Source: DATHAP01 sp963762865 (GTDB lineage: Bacteria; Actinomycetota; Actinomycetes; JACCUZ01). Taken from it: a stretch of 64,000 bases of DNA. A program made the position numbers and the translations under genes. Each line of letters begins with the position of its first letter. Position 1 is the first letter of the stretch. Below the pieces are notes generated by a model, which was given only the letters and a program-made list of their open reading frames with translations, did no database searches and had not been told where the DNA came from. Shown here one piece after another: positions 17,226 to 25,618 of this stretch. The DNA lies in the NCBI GenBank assembly GCA_963762865.1, contig CAVXNC010000017.1, positions 1 through 64,000 of the forward strand. The letters are read 5' to 3'.

Positions 17226-18377
17226 TCAGTGGTCGATGTCGCAGGCGCCGGCGGCCGCGTTGATGCAGGTCTGGATCGGTACGCCGCCAGGGCCGGACTC
17301 CTGACGCGAGGCAGTGGTGATGGCCCCGGTGCGCAGGTCACGCACGGCGCCTTCGCGCAGCGGCAGCACGCAGCCGTAGCAGATGCCCATCCGGCAGCCG
17401 GACGGCATGAGGACGCCGGCGTCCTCAGCCGCGACGAGGATCGGTGTCGCCCCGTCGGCCTCGACGGTCGCGCCGCTGCGGCCGAAGGTGACAGCACCAC
17501 CCGCGCCGACGTCGCCAGTTGCGACGGTGCCGACTCGGAACTGCTCGGTGAGCAGCGGGATGCCGTGCCGGTCGTGATGGTCGGCGAGCGCGTCGAGCAG
17601 GGCGGCCGGCCCGCAGGCGAACGTGCTGCGCTCACGCAGGTCGGGCACCAGGTTGGAAAGGTCGTCGACGTCGAGGCGGCCGTGCACGTCGCCGTAGCGC
17701 GCCACCAGGCGGATCAGGCCGGCGTCGTGGAGGGCGCGAAGGTTGTCGATGAAGATGGAGTCGGGCTCGCTCGGCGCAACGTGCACGACAGTGATGTCGT
17801 AGCCGGCGCTTCGCCCCAGACGGACCACGCCGGAGTCGGCCACCGGGAAGAGGTTGCGCAGCATCCCGATGACCGGGGTGATGCCCGAGCCCGCTGTCAC
17901 GAACAGCAGCTTCGTGCCGTCGGGCGGGAGCACGAACTCCCCGGCCGCCTGCTCCAGGTGGACCAGCGTGCCCGGTGCGGCGTCCCGGACCAGATGGGTG
18001 CTGACCGCGCCGCCCGGCACCGCCTTTACGGTGATCGAGATGTGGCCGTCGGCGCGGGGTCCGTGGGTCAGCGAGTAGGCGCGCCACTGGCGCACCCCGT
18101 CGACGTCGATGCCGACGCGCACGTACTGCCCCGGGACGTGGCCGGCCCAGTCGGCGCCCGGCCGGATCACGATCGTGGCGGCGTCGGTCGTCTCGGGTCG
18201 GACGTCGACGATGCGTCCGCGCAGGTCGGCCCCGCGTCGCAGCGGGTCGAAGAGGTCGAGGTAGTCCGCCGGCAGCAGCGGCGTGGTGGCGCGCTCGGCC
18301 AGCCGCGCGGCGCGGCGGAGCAGTGAGTCGCCACGGCCACCGGTCTGGCCACGGCGGGTCTGAACGGTCGAGCTCAT
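17226..18377 (-). CDS. ferredoxin-type oxidoreductase, electron donor to desaturase
   Basis: Flavoprotein of 383 residues. An FAD domain (RAYSLTHGP) and an NAD(P)H domain (LFVTAGSGITPVIGMLRNL) are followed by a C-terminal plant-type [2Fe-2S] ferredoxin with cysteines in SGCRMGICYGC and a last one in IQTC. This order and the downstream desaturase match the Rv3230c/DesA3 pair of mycobacteria. It should pass electrons from NADPH to the di-iron desaturase. The start is the ATG at 18377. Confidence 0.9.
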   Translation of the reverse strand: MSSTVQTRRGQTGGRGDSLLRRAARLAERATTPLLPADYLDLFDPLRRGADLRGRIVDVRPETTDAATIVIRPGADWAGHVPGQYVRVGIDVDGVRQWRAYSLTHGPRADGHISITVKAVPGGAVSTHLVRDAAPGTLVHLEQAAGEFVLPPDGTKLLFVTAGSGITPVIGMLRNLFPVADSGVVRLGRSAGYDITVVHVAPSEPDSIFIDNLRALHDAGLIRLVARYGDVHGRLDVDDLSNLVPDLRERSTFACGPAALLDALADHHDRHGIPLLTEQFRVGTVATGDVGAGGAVTFGRSGATVEADGATPILVAAEDAGVLMPSGCRMGICYGCVLPLREGAVRDLRTGAITTASRQESGPGGVPIQTCINAAAGACDIDH

Positions 18378-18462
18378 GCATCCATGCTCTCTGGCCGACG
18401 GGGGTAAAGTCCTGACCGTTCGGCGTGAACTGCGCGAGTGGATTTGTGCGGAGGAGCTAGTT

Positions 18463-19716
18463 TTGGCCGAGAACGTGACCCGTGCCACCGCTCGCGGGGC
18501 GATTCCACTGCAGATCGAGGAGCGTCTCGTCGCGGTCCTGCGCGAGCAGCTGCCGCAGGTGGCGACCCACACCATCGCGGCCGTGACCGCCGAGGTGCCG
18601 GGCTACACCGGCGCGCTGAGCGGCCAGATGGGCGAGAACATCGAGGCTGCAGTGCAGATGGCGCTCGCGGGCTTCCTCAAGCTGGCCGCCGGGACGCGAG
18701 ACAGCGACCCGAGCACGCCGCTCGGGCCCACGTTGGAGGGTGCCTACGACCTGGGGCGCGGCGAGGCGCGCAACGGGCGCACGATGGACGCCTTGCTCGG
18801 CGCGTACCGGGTGGGAGCCCGGGTGGCCTGGCGCGAGCTGTCCTCGGTCGCCGCGCAGGCGGGCGTCGAGGCCACGACGATGGCGCAGTTCGCCGAGCTC
18901 GTGTTCGCCTACATCGACGAGCTGTCCGCCGCCAGCGCCGCCGGGCACACCGACGAGCTGTCAACCAGTGGGCGGGTCCGTGATCGCTACCGCGAGCGGC
19001 TCGGTCAGCAGCTGCTTGCACGCGCCGGTGACGACGTGCTGGCCGCAGCGGCCGAACGTGCCGACTGGGACCCTCCGACCACCCTGACGGCAGTGCTGGT
19101 CCCGTCGGCTCAGGTCCGTGCCGTGCTCGCATCGCTCGGCGCGGACACCCTCGTCGTCGGCGAGGACCTGCCGGGCGAGGAGGTCAGCGCAGTCGGTGGC
19201 GGGCACCCGTTCTCACTGATCCTGGTGCCGGATGTGGACGCGGCCGGCCGGCGGCACCTGGCCAGGGTGCTTGCCGGACGGCAGGCGGTGGTCGGCCCGC
19301 CCCGCCCGTGGACACAGGTCCGTGCGTCGTACGACCGGGCCGCTCGTACCGCAGCGATGGTGGCGACCGCCACATCGCAAGACGCTCCGCTGGACACCGA
19401 GGACCACCTCGCGCACCTGGTCGTGACCGCGGACCCCGACGCCCTCGACGACCTGCGGACCAGGGTGCTCGCGCCGCTGAGCGGGCTCCGGCCGGCCACT
19501 CGGGAGCGCCTCGAGGAGACCCTGCTGTCGTGGCTGCTGCACCAGGGACGCCGGGAGGCCGTGGCCACCGAGCTGCACGTGCACGTGCAGACCGTCCGAT
19601 ACCGCATGGGGCAGCTGCGAGAGCTCTACGGCGAGCGCCTCGAGGATCCGGCGACGGTCCTGCAGCTGGTGCTCGCGCTCAGTGGCCCCCGTCCTGTCGC
19701 GGCGTCCGCCCAGTAG
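18463..19716 (+). CDS. PucR family transcriptional regulator
   Basis: Regulator of 417 residues whose C-terminal 60 residues are the PucR helix-turn-helix (AVATELHVHVQTVRYRMGQL). The N-terminal 180 residues are a helical sensor-like domain. I chose TTG 18463 because GAGGAG lies six bases upstream; the open frame to 18376 lacks a site and would overlap the divergent reductase. The position facing the reductase-desaturase operon suggests that it controls membrane-lipid unsaturation, as PucR-type regulators next to desaturases are recurrent in Actinobacteria. Confidence 0.85.
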   Translation: MAENVTRATARGAIPLQIEERLVAVLREQLPQVATHTIAAVTAEVPGYTGALSGQMGENIEAAVQMALAGFLKLAAGTRDSDPSTPLGPTLEGAYDLGRGEARNGRTMDALLGAYRVGARVAWRELSSVAAQAGVEATTMAQFAELVFAYIDELSAASAAGHTDELSTSGRVRDRYRERLGQQLLARAGDDVLAAAAERADWDPPTTLTAVLVPSAQVRAVLASLGADTLVVGEDLPGEEVSAVGGGHPFSLILVPDVDAAGRRHLARVLAGRQAVVGPPRPWTQVRASYDRAARTAAMVATATSQDAPLDTEDHLAHLVVTADPDALDDLRTRVLAPLSGLRPATRERLEETLLSWLLHQGRREAVATELHVHVQTVRYRMGQLRELYGERLEDPATVLQLVLALSGPRPVAASAQ

Positions 19717-19717
19717 C

Positions 19718-19804
19718 TCAGCGCTTGCGCATCGTCTTGACCGCCGCCATGACGAGCACGACGACCAACACGATGCCGATGGCGAAACCGCCCACGTACC
19801 ACAT
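19718..19804 (-). CDS. possible 28-residue single-pass membrane peptide
   Basis: A short frame encodes one hydrophobic helix (GGFAIGIVLVVVLVMAAV) followed by a basic tail KTMRKR, a typical small membrane protein layout. It is tail-to-tail with the PucR gene. There is no clear ribosome site, so the call rests on composition only. Confidence 0.35.
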   Translation of the reverse strand: MWYVGGFAIGIVLVVVLVMAAVKTMRKR

Positions 19805-19861
19805 GTCGGCGACGCTAGCCGCGCCGTGCCGTTCTGCCTCCCCCGCGCGGGATGAGCACCC

Positions 19862-19912
19862 TTGACGCAACCAAGGAGTTGCTATAGGTTCATCGCAACC
19901 GTTTAGTTGCGA
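19862..19912 (+). promoter_or_regulatory. promoter with two ArsR-type operators
   Basis: Two copies of GCAAC-N6-GTTGC, at 19867-19882 and 19895-19910, lie 28 bases apart; the second extends to TCGCAAC/GTTGCGA. TTGACG (19862) and TATAGG (19883) give a promoter with a 15-base gap, so the first operator fills the -35/-10 spacer and the second covers the start region. They precede the SRPBCC-ArsR operon and probably bind its ArsR-type product. Confidence 0.65.
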
Positions 19913-19924
19913 CAGGAGATCGAC

Positions 19925-20359
19925 ATGCCAATCCCGAACACCATCACCCGCGTCCTCGACCTGACTCACCCGCAGGAGAAGGTCTGGGGCGCGCTGTCGA
20001 CCATCGAGGGCCTCACCGGCTGGTTCGGCAGCAAGGCCGAGGGGGAGGTCGCCCCCGGTCACGACGTGCGGATGTACTGGGGGGACCAGGACGCCGAGGG
20101 GACCCTGGAGATCAAGGTCGTCGACCCGATGTCGGTCTTCGCCTACTGCTGGACGATCTCAGGCGCGCCGGCGGGGGACCCGCGGCGGACGTACGTCGAG
20201 TTCGCCCTCGAGCCGACAGACGCCGGCACCAAGCTCACCGTGACCGAGAGCGGCTTCGCGCAGCTCCCGGACGAGTGGCTGGAGGCCAGCTACCAGGGCA
20301 ACACCGAGGGCTGGAAGCACGAGCTCGGCGAGCTGGTGGCCTACCTCGATGCCGCCTGA
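19925..20359 (+). CDS. SRPBCC (AHSA1-like) family protein
   Basis: START/SRPBCC-fold protein of 144 residues with the family pattern HPQEKVWGALSTIEGLTGWF near the N-terminus and a long C-terminal helix (GNTEGWKHELGELVAYL). Members bind hydrophobic ligands or are paired with ArsR-like regulators, as here. The ATG at 19925 has AGGAG seven bases upstream. The end overlaps the start of the regulator gene by 11 bases. The ligand is unknown. Confidence 0.88.
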   Translation: MPIPNTITRVLDLTHPQEKVWGALSTIEGLTGWFGSKAEGEVAPGHDVRMYWGDQDAEGTLEIKVVDPMSVFAYCWTISGAPAGDPRRTYVEFALEPTDAGTKLTVTESGFAQLPDEWLEASYQGNTEGWKHELGELVAYLDAA

Positions 20360-20717
20360 CCGGCCGTCGTCTGTCACCCGGCGACCGGACCCCGAGGAGG
20401 TGTCGGCCAGCGTCTTCGCGGCGCTGGCCGACCCGACCCGGCGGGCGATCCTCGCGGCGCTGGCGGAGCACGGGCCGAGCACGGCGACCGACCTCTCGGT
20501 CCGGCTGGCCATCACCCGGCAGGGCGTCGCCAAGCACCTCGGGCTGCTCGCCGACGCCGGTCTGGTGACCAGCGACGCCGGGGCCGGCCGACGGGTGCTC
20601 TTCCGGCACCGGTCCGAGCCCATCAAGGTCGCGCAGTCCTACCTGGCCGCTCTCGCCGCCGACTGGGACGGCTCGCTGGCGAGGCTCTCCGCGTTCCTGG
20701 CCGACCCGGCCGACTGA
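20349..20717 (+). CDS. ArsR family transcriptional regulator
   Basis: Winged-helix regulator of 122 residues (ALADPTRRAILAALAEHGPS and the recognition helix TRQGVAKHLGLLADAGLV). It lacks the cysteine pairs of metal-sensing ArsR proteins, so it belongs to the non-metal class usually coupled to SRPBCC proteins. It overlaps the SRPBCC gene and should bind the two inverted repeats upstream of the operon. Confidence 0.9.
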   Translation: MPPDRPSSVTRRPDPEEVSASVFAALADPTRRAILAALAEHGPSTATDLSVRLAITRQGVAKHLGLLADAGLVTSDAGAGRRVLFRHRSEPIKVAQSYLAALAADWDGSLARLSAFLADPAD

Positions 20718-20811
20718 CGCGCGGCAGGGCGGCTACCCGACCCGGTGCCCATCGCCCTGCCGGGGTCCGCGGGCCTGTGTCACGCATGCCGAGATCGGGA
20801 GACTGGTACCC

Positions 20812-21483
20812 ATGACGAATCTGCCTTCCATCGACGTCCTCACCCCCACCCGCCAGTCCCTTCATCGGGCGGCGGAGCACCTGCTGGCCGCGGCACGCAA
20901 GCGCGCGACCGGGCAGATCACCCTGGTGCCCGCTGACCACGGGGTCGCTACGCCGCCGCTGCCCGACGGGAGCGTCGTCGCGATCGAGGGCACCGACGTG
21001 GTCGTCCGGCGTCCGAACCAGGTCCGACGGGCGCCGCTCACGACCCTGGCTGAGACGGCCGCGACCGTCGGCCTCGAGGCCGGCTTCCCGTGGACCAAGC
21101 ATCGACCGGGAACCGACTTCGAGCCCCACGCCGAGCTGGCGGTCGACCCGGCTGCCGCGGCCGCGCTGGCGCGCTGGTTCGCCGTCGGTGCAGAGGCGTT
21201 GACCACGCTCGTCGCGGCGCTGTCGGCGGAGCGGCCGAGCGCACCGCAGATCTTCCCGGAGCACTTCGACCTGGGCGTCACCGCCGGTGCAGTCAACTAC
21301 GGCTTCTCGCCCGGCGACGACGCCATCCCGACGCCGTACGTCTACGTCGGGCCGCACGAGGTCCCGACCGGCGACGCCTTCTGGAACGCGCCGTTCGGCG
21401 CCTACCGCACCTGGCGAGAGGTCACCACACCGGCGCAGGCCGTCGACTTCTTCCACGCGGCACGCGCCGTCCTCGGCCTGTGA
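20812..21483 (+). CDS. conserved hypothetical protein
   Basis: Soluble protein of 223 residues. Visible features are a FPEHFDLGV motif near residue 146, an Arg-rich strand VVVRRPNQVRRAP and a C-terminal helix AVDFFHAARAVLGL. It brings to mind actinobacterial proteins named DUF5996, but I am unsure. GGGAG precedes the ATG. There is no clear link to its neighbours. Confidence 0.65.
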   Translation: MTNLPSIDVLTPTRQSLHRAAEHLLAAARKRATGQITLVPADHGVATPPLPDGSVVAIEGTDVVVRRPNQVRRAPLTTLAETAATVGLEAGFPWTKHRPGTDFEPHAELAVDPAAAAALARWFAVGAEALTTLVAALSAERPSAPQIFPEHFDLGVTAGAVNYGFSPGDDAIPTPYVYVGPHEVPTGDAFWNAPFGAYRTWREVTTPAQAVDFFHAARAVLGL

Positions 21484-21501
21484 CGCTTCGGCGCCGCCCT
21501 G

Positions 21502-21858
21502 CTACAGGGCGACGGTGTTGATGCCAGGCGTCTGGTCGTTCCGGGTGAACTCGACGAATGCGGCGTCGTCGTCGATGTGGGCGTTGTGACCGGGCCGGAT
21601 GTAGTAGGCCTGGCCGGCGCTGAGGACCTCGGTCTCGCCGTCGCTGTAGCGCATGGTCACCTTGCCCTGGAGGCAGTACCCCCAGTGCGGCTCCTGGCAG
21701 GCGCCCCCGGGGAGGTCGGCGAACCATTCGGCGGTGTCGAGCCCGGCGGTCCACCGCTCGAGGGCGATGGTCATCCCGCCAGCCTCGGCACGGTGCTGCT
21801 GGCCGGCGCCGTCGATGTCGACGGCGAGCTCGGTGTTGTCGCGGGTGAAGATCCCCAT
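21502..21858 (-). CDS. cupin-domain protein
   Basis: Small cupin of 118 residues with the first cupin motif in EPHWGYCLQGKVTMRY and the second in YYIRPGHNAHI. The metal ligands appear partly conserved. AAGGAGG precedes the ATG. The gene shares a 118-base divergent control region with a MerR-family gene whose two promoters carry matching operators, so it is probably the target of that regulator. Enzymatic or sensing role unknown. Confidence 0.82.
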   Translation of the reverse strand: MGIFTRDNTELAVDIDGAGQQHRAEAGGMTIALERWTAGLDTAEWFADLPGGACQEPHWGYCLQGKVTMRYSDGETEVLSAGQAYYIRPGHNAHIDDDAAFVEFTRNDQTPGINTVAL

Positions 21859-21903
21859 GACGTCCCTCCTTGGTCGGAGACCGGCTTTCCCGGTCGTTCA
21901 GGA

Positions 21904-21969
21904 ACGTAGAAGCTGCACTCGGGTGCAATGTCAAGACCTTGACCCTGCACCCGAGTGCAAGGTCTACCG
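21904..21969. promoter_or_regulatory. twin divergent MerR-type promoters with 19-base spacers
   Basis: Leftward: TTGACA (21934-21929), a 19-base spacer and CTACGT (21909-21904). Rightward: TTGACC (21939-21944), a 19-base spacer and CTACCG (21964-21969). Each spacer holds the same dyad, TGCACTCGGGTGCA at 21914-21927 and its reverse complement at 21946-21959. A 19-base spacer with a dyad is the signature of MerR-family activation. Confidence 0.8.
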
Positions 21970-21976
21970 TGGGTGG

Positions 21977-22420
21977 GTGCGGATCTCGCAGCTCGCCGAA
22001 TCGGCGGGGGTCCCGACCTCGACGGTGCGGTACTACGAACGGGTCGGGTTGATGACTGTTCCGGCCCGTACCGCATCCGGCTACCGCGACTATGCCGACG
22101 ATGCGGCCGCCCGTCTGAGGTTCATCACTCGGGCCCGGCGGATGGGGCTGACCTGCGACCAGGTCACGTCGCTGCTGCCGATCTGGGCAGGCACGAACTG
22201 CGGCGCCGCGCATGAGCGGGTCGGCCTGCTGGTCGACGAGAAGCAGGCCGAGATCGCCGAGCGGATTGCCGAGCTGCAGCGGTTCTCCGCCCAGCTGGAC
22301 GCCGTCCGCGCCTCGCTCGACGCCGAGCCCCCCTTGCCGGCCTGCCGCAACGACCTCACCTGCTGCGTACCGGAGTCAGCGGGGAATCCGGTACCGATCG
22401 AGCTCGCTCCCCGACACTGA
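21977..22420 (+). CDS. MerR family regulator, cysteine-rich sensor end
   Basis: Regulator of 147 residues with an N-terminal MerR helix-turn-helix (ISQLAESAGVPTSTVRYYER), a coiled-coil dimer helix and a C-terminal region with cysteines in TNCGAAH near residue 74 and in PACRNDLTCC near 130. The spacing recalls the three metal-binding cysteines of mercury-type MerR, so a thiophilic metal or thiol stress is a plausible signal. Start is GTG 21977. The downstream mercury genes usual for MerR are absent; the likely target is the divergent cupin gene. Confidence 0.85.
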   Translation: MRISQLAESAGVPTSTVRYYERVGLMTVPARTASGYRDYADDAAARLRFITRARRMGLTCDQVTSLLPIWAGTNCGAAHERVGLLVDEKQAEIAERIAELQRFSAQLDAVRASLDAEPPLPACRNDLTCCVPESAGNPVPIELAPRH

Positions 22421-22460
22421 TCCGCGCAGATCGGCACAGATCGAGGTGCGGCTGGCAGCG

Positions 22461-23360
22461 TCAGGCGAGCGGAGCGAAGCCCTCGTCGACCAGCACCCTG
22501 GCGATCACCTCGTTGCCCTTCTCGGACGGGTGCGTGTGGTCGCCTGCCAGCAGCTCGTGGACGCCGTGCTGCCGTCGGGGCCGTTGAAGGCGTGGTAGAT
22601 GTCTGCGCACATCACGTCGTGGGCCTCCGCGACCTCGCAGAGCATGTCGTTCCACACGTCGTGCTGCAGGGTGGTCCGCCGCTGCTGCCCCGGCGTGAGG
22701 TTCGCCGGCTGCCAACCGATCCAGTCGTTGTACTTGTTGATCGTCCGGATGATCGTCGGCTTGCCGGACCGCCACGCGACGACCTTGGTGAAGAGCTCGT
22801 CGAACAGCGGCCTCGACTCCGCGGCGGACGTCGTCGCGCAGTCTTCGTCGACGAGCGACCAGTCCGAGAGCTGGTAGGCGACTCGTCGAACGTCGCGCGC
22901 AAGGCTTCTCGGCGTTCATCGCGATGCTGTTGTGGGCGATGCCGATGACGATGACGTCGGCTGCGCTCAGCTCGCCCTCGAAGTCGTCCAGCTAGGCAAT
23001 CAGTTCGGGCAGAGTCAGCCCGGTGTGCTCGGACAGGTTGGTCGTCTCCACCGTCTTGCCGGTGGCCTCGGCGACGGCGTCCGCGTAGCGGTCGACGAAC
23101 CCGGTGCACCCCGGGCAGTCGTCGGCGCTGTTGTAGGGGATCGAGTCGCCGATCGCGACCAGGCTCAGCCCGGGCGACCGGCCCTCGGCTGACGTGGACG
23201 TGCCCGACGGCGGCGGGGTCCGAGTCGCGCCGGCATGGTCCGAGGACCCGCCGCACCCGGTGGCCAGGAGCAGGCCGAGCACGCAGCCCCCCACCCAGGT
23301 CCGACCTCGCACAGCCGCCACCGACGACACCCCCAGATCCGCCCCACCCTCGTCGAGCAT
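22461..23360 (-). pseudogene. SGNH/GDSL hydrolase lipoprotein, broken
   Basis: Remains of a lipid-anchored SGNH hydrolase. The N-terminus has a lipobox (LLLATGC) and Block I (VAIGDSIPY). An in-frame TAG at 22994-22992 follows PELIA; coding then resumes (DDFEGELSAADVIVIGIAHN), shifts frame near 22905, continues with RPLFDELFTKVVAWRSGKPT, shifts again near 22560 and ends with the catalytic DHTHPSEKGNEVIA motif. The stop looks like a C-to-T change in a CAG codon. Either a true pseudogene or partly sequence error. Confidence 0.75.
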
Positions 23361-23507
23361 CACCGCGTCCGGTGCGCTCGTCAAAGGTGAGATCTCCGTG
23401 CTGGTGCCATGGACCGGTGGTGGGAGCCAGGCGTAGCGTCCGAACAAGATCCGCCCACGGACCGCGGCGCCGGCCACGCCGCCCCGCCTGCAGGAGGTCG
23501 GTCGCCG

Positions 23508-25314
23508 ATGTCGTCGCACCGCTCGCTCGCCGCTCGTGCCCTGCTCGCTCTCGCCTTGGCCCTCGGCGGCGTCACCGTCGCCCAAGGCCCGGCGGGGGCC
23601 GCCGACGACCCGGACCTCGGGCCGAACGTGCTGGTCTTCGACGACTCCATGCCGCAGGACGACATCCAAGCGGCGGTGGACGCGGTCGCCGCGGCCCAGG
23701 TCGACGACGAGATGGGTACGGCGCGAAAGGCGCTGCTCTTCAAGCCCGGGACCTATGGCTCGGCGGAGGACCCCCTGCAGTTCCGGGTCGGCTACTACAC
23801 CGAGGTCGCCGGGCTCGGCCGTGACCCGGGGGACGTCGTCATCAACGGCAAGATCGAGGTCTACAACCGCTGCCTGGCTCCCGACAACTGCATAGCCCTC
23901 AACAACTTCTGGCGGTCGCTGTCCAATCTCACGATCGACGTCAACACTCTGGGCCAGGACGGCTGCCGGTCAACGGCGAACTTCTGGGCGGTGTCGCAGG
24001 CATCGCCGATGCGTCGTGTCCAGGTCCGCGGCGGGAACCTCTCGCTGATGGACTACTGCACCGCCGGGCCGCAGTACGCCAGCGGCGGTTTCATCGCCGA
24101 CTCTCAGCTGCCCACCGTCGTCAACGGCTCGCAGCAGCAGTGGCTCACTCGAGACAGTGCCGTCGGCAGCTGGTCGAACGCAGTGTGGAACCAGGTGTTC
24201 GCCGGCGTCGAGGGCGCGCCTGACGACGCTGGCTTCCCCGACCCGCCCTACACGACGCTGGACACGACACCGGTCAGCCGCGAGAAGCCCTACCTCTACG
24301 TCGACGACGACGGCGCCTGGAAGGTCTCGTGCCCGACCCCCGCACCGACTCCCGCGGGACGACCTGGGTAGCCGGGTCGACTCCCGGCCGCAGCGTGCCA
24401 CTGACGAAGTTCTCCATCGCATCGCCGACCACCTCCGTGGCTGCGATGAATCACGAGCTGTCGCGAGGCAAGAACCTGCTACTCACGCCTGGCGTGTACG
24501 GCGTGGGGCAGTCCATCTCCGTGACCCGGGCCAACTCGGTGGTGCTCGGACTGGGCCTCGCCACTCTGACCGCGGTCAACGGTGCCGTCCCACTGCGGGT
24601 GGGCGACAAGCCCGGCGTCAGCGTCGCCGGGCTCATGGTGGATGCCGGTGACGCGAACTCGCCGCTGCTGATGCAGGTCGGGACGGGCAAGGATGCGGGC
24701 ACCGCCGACAACCCGACCACGTTGAAGCGACGTGTTCTTCCGGGTGGGCGGCCCGCACGTCGGCCAGGCGACGACCAGCCTCGAGGTCAACAGCGACCAC
24801 GTGCTGCTCGACCACATCTGGGCCTGGCGGGCCGACCACGGCAATCCCGGCGCGTTCGGCTGGACCACCAGCACCGGCCGACACCGGCGTCGTCGTGAAC
24901 GGAGACGACGTCACGGCGACGGGGTTCTTCGTCGAGCACTACCAGCAGCACAACGTCATCTGGAACGGTGAGCGCGGCCGCACGGTCCTGTTCCAGAACG
25001 AGCTGCCCTACGACCCGCCGAACCAGGCTGCCTACCAGCACGACGGAATCCTCGGCTGGGCCGCGTACAAGATCGCCGACGACGTGACCCAGCACGAGCT
25101 GTGGGGCGGCGGGAGCTACGTCTTCTTCAACGTGGATCCGACGATCCACGCCGCCCACGGCTTCGAGGTGCCGGTCACCGAGGGGGTTCGCCTGCACCAC
25201 GTCATGACGGTGAACCTGGCCGCGGGGACGATCGACCACGTGGTCAACGACACCGGTGCCCCGGCGACGACCGACGACATCGGCGTGCCGAGCTTCGTCG
25301 CGGAGTTCCCCTGA
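23508..25314 (+). pseudogene. secreted beta-helix-like protein, three frameshifts
   Basis: A long secreted protein of a family common in Streptomyces, often mislabelled adenylyl cyclase; a right-handed beta-helix is likely. A signal peptide and ALLFKPGTYGSAEDPLQF mark the start, KNLLLTPGVYGVGQSISV a second half, and GRTVLFQNELPYDPPNQ the end. The frame shifts near 24330 (apparent one-base loss), 24727 (one-base gain) and 24888 (one-base gain). All parts stay recognisable, so the change is recent or artefactual. AGGAGG precedes the ATG. Confidence 0.75.
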
Positions 25315-25353
25315 ACAGCCGGGCCTCCGGTTGGAGAGCGCGCTGGATGTGAG

Positions 25354-25372
25354 TAAGGTTAGGCAACCCTTA
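25354..25372. promoter_or_regulatory. IdeR/DtxR-type iron box
   Basis: The 19-base near-palindrome TAAGGTTAGGCAACCCTTA matches the DtxR/IdeR consensus TTAGGTTAGGCTAACCTAA at most positions. It lies 30 bases before the bacterioferritin-associated ferredoxin gene, so the ferredoxin-bacterioferritin pair is probably iron-regulated. Confidence 0.75.
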
Positions 25373-25402
25373 CCAATTACGTCGGAACGAGGCCACGCCG
25401 CC

Positions 25403-25600
25403 GTGTACGCCTGCATCTGCCACGCCGTGACCGAGACGGAGCTCTCGGACGCCATCGACGGCGGGGCGAGCACGGAGGAGGAGGTCGGCGACGCCTGCGG
25501 CGCCGGCACCGGTTGCGGCTCGTGCCTGGACCGGATCTGCGACGCGCTCGGTGCGCGTTACCCCATGCACGGTCGCGCACCTCTGCGCGCGGCCGGCTGA
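25403..25600 (+). CDS. bfd: bacterioferritin-associated ferredoxin
   Basis: Protein of 65 residues with the four [2Fe-2S] cysteines of Bfd: CIC near residue 4-6 and CGSC near 38-41 within GAGTGCGSCLDRI. It should reduce ferric iron in bacterioferritin to release it. The start is GTG 25403. The bacterioferritin gene follows 18 bases later, and an iron box lies upstream. Confidence 0.9.
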   Translation: MYACICHAVTETELSDAIDGGASTEEEVGDACGAGTGCGSCLDRICDALGARYPMHGRAPLRAAG

Positions 25601-25618
25601 TCCTCGGAGGAGCACGCG

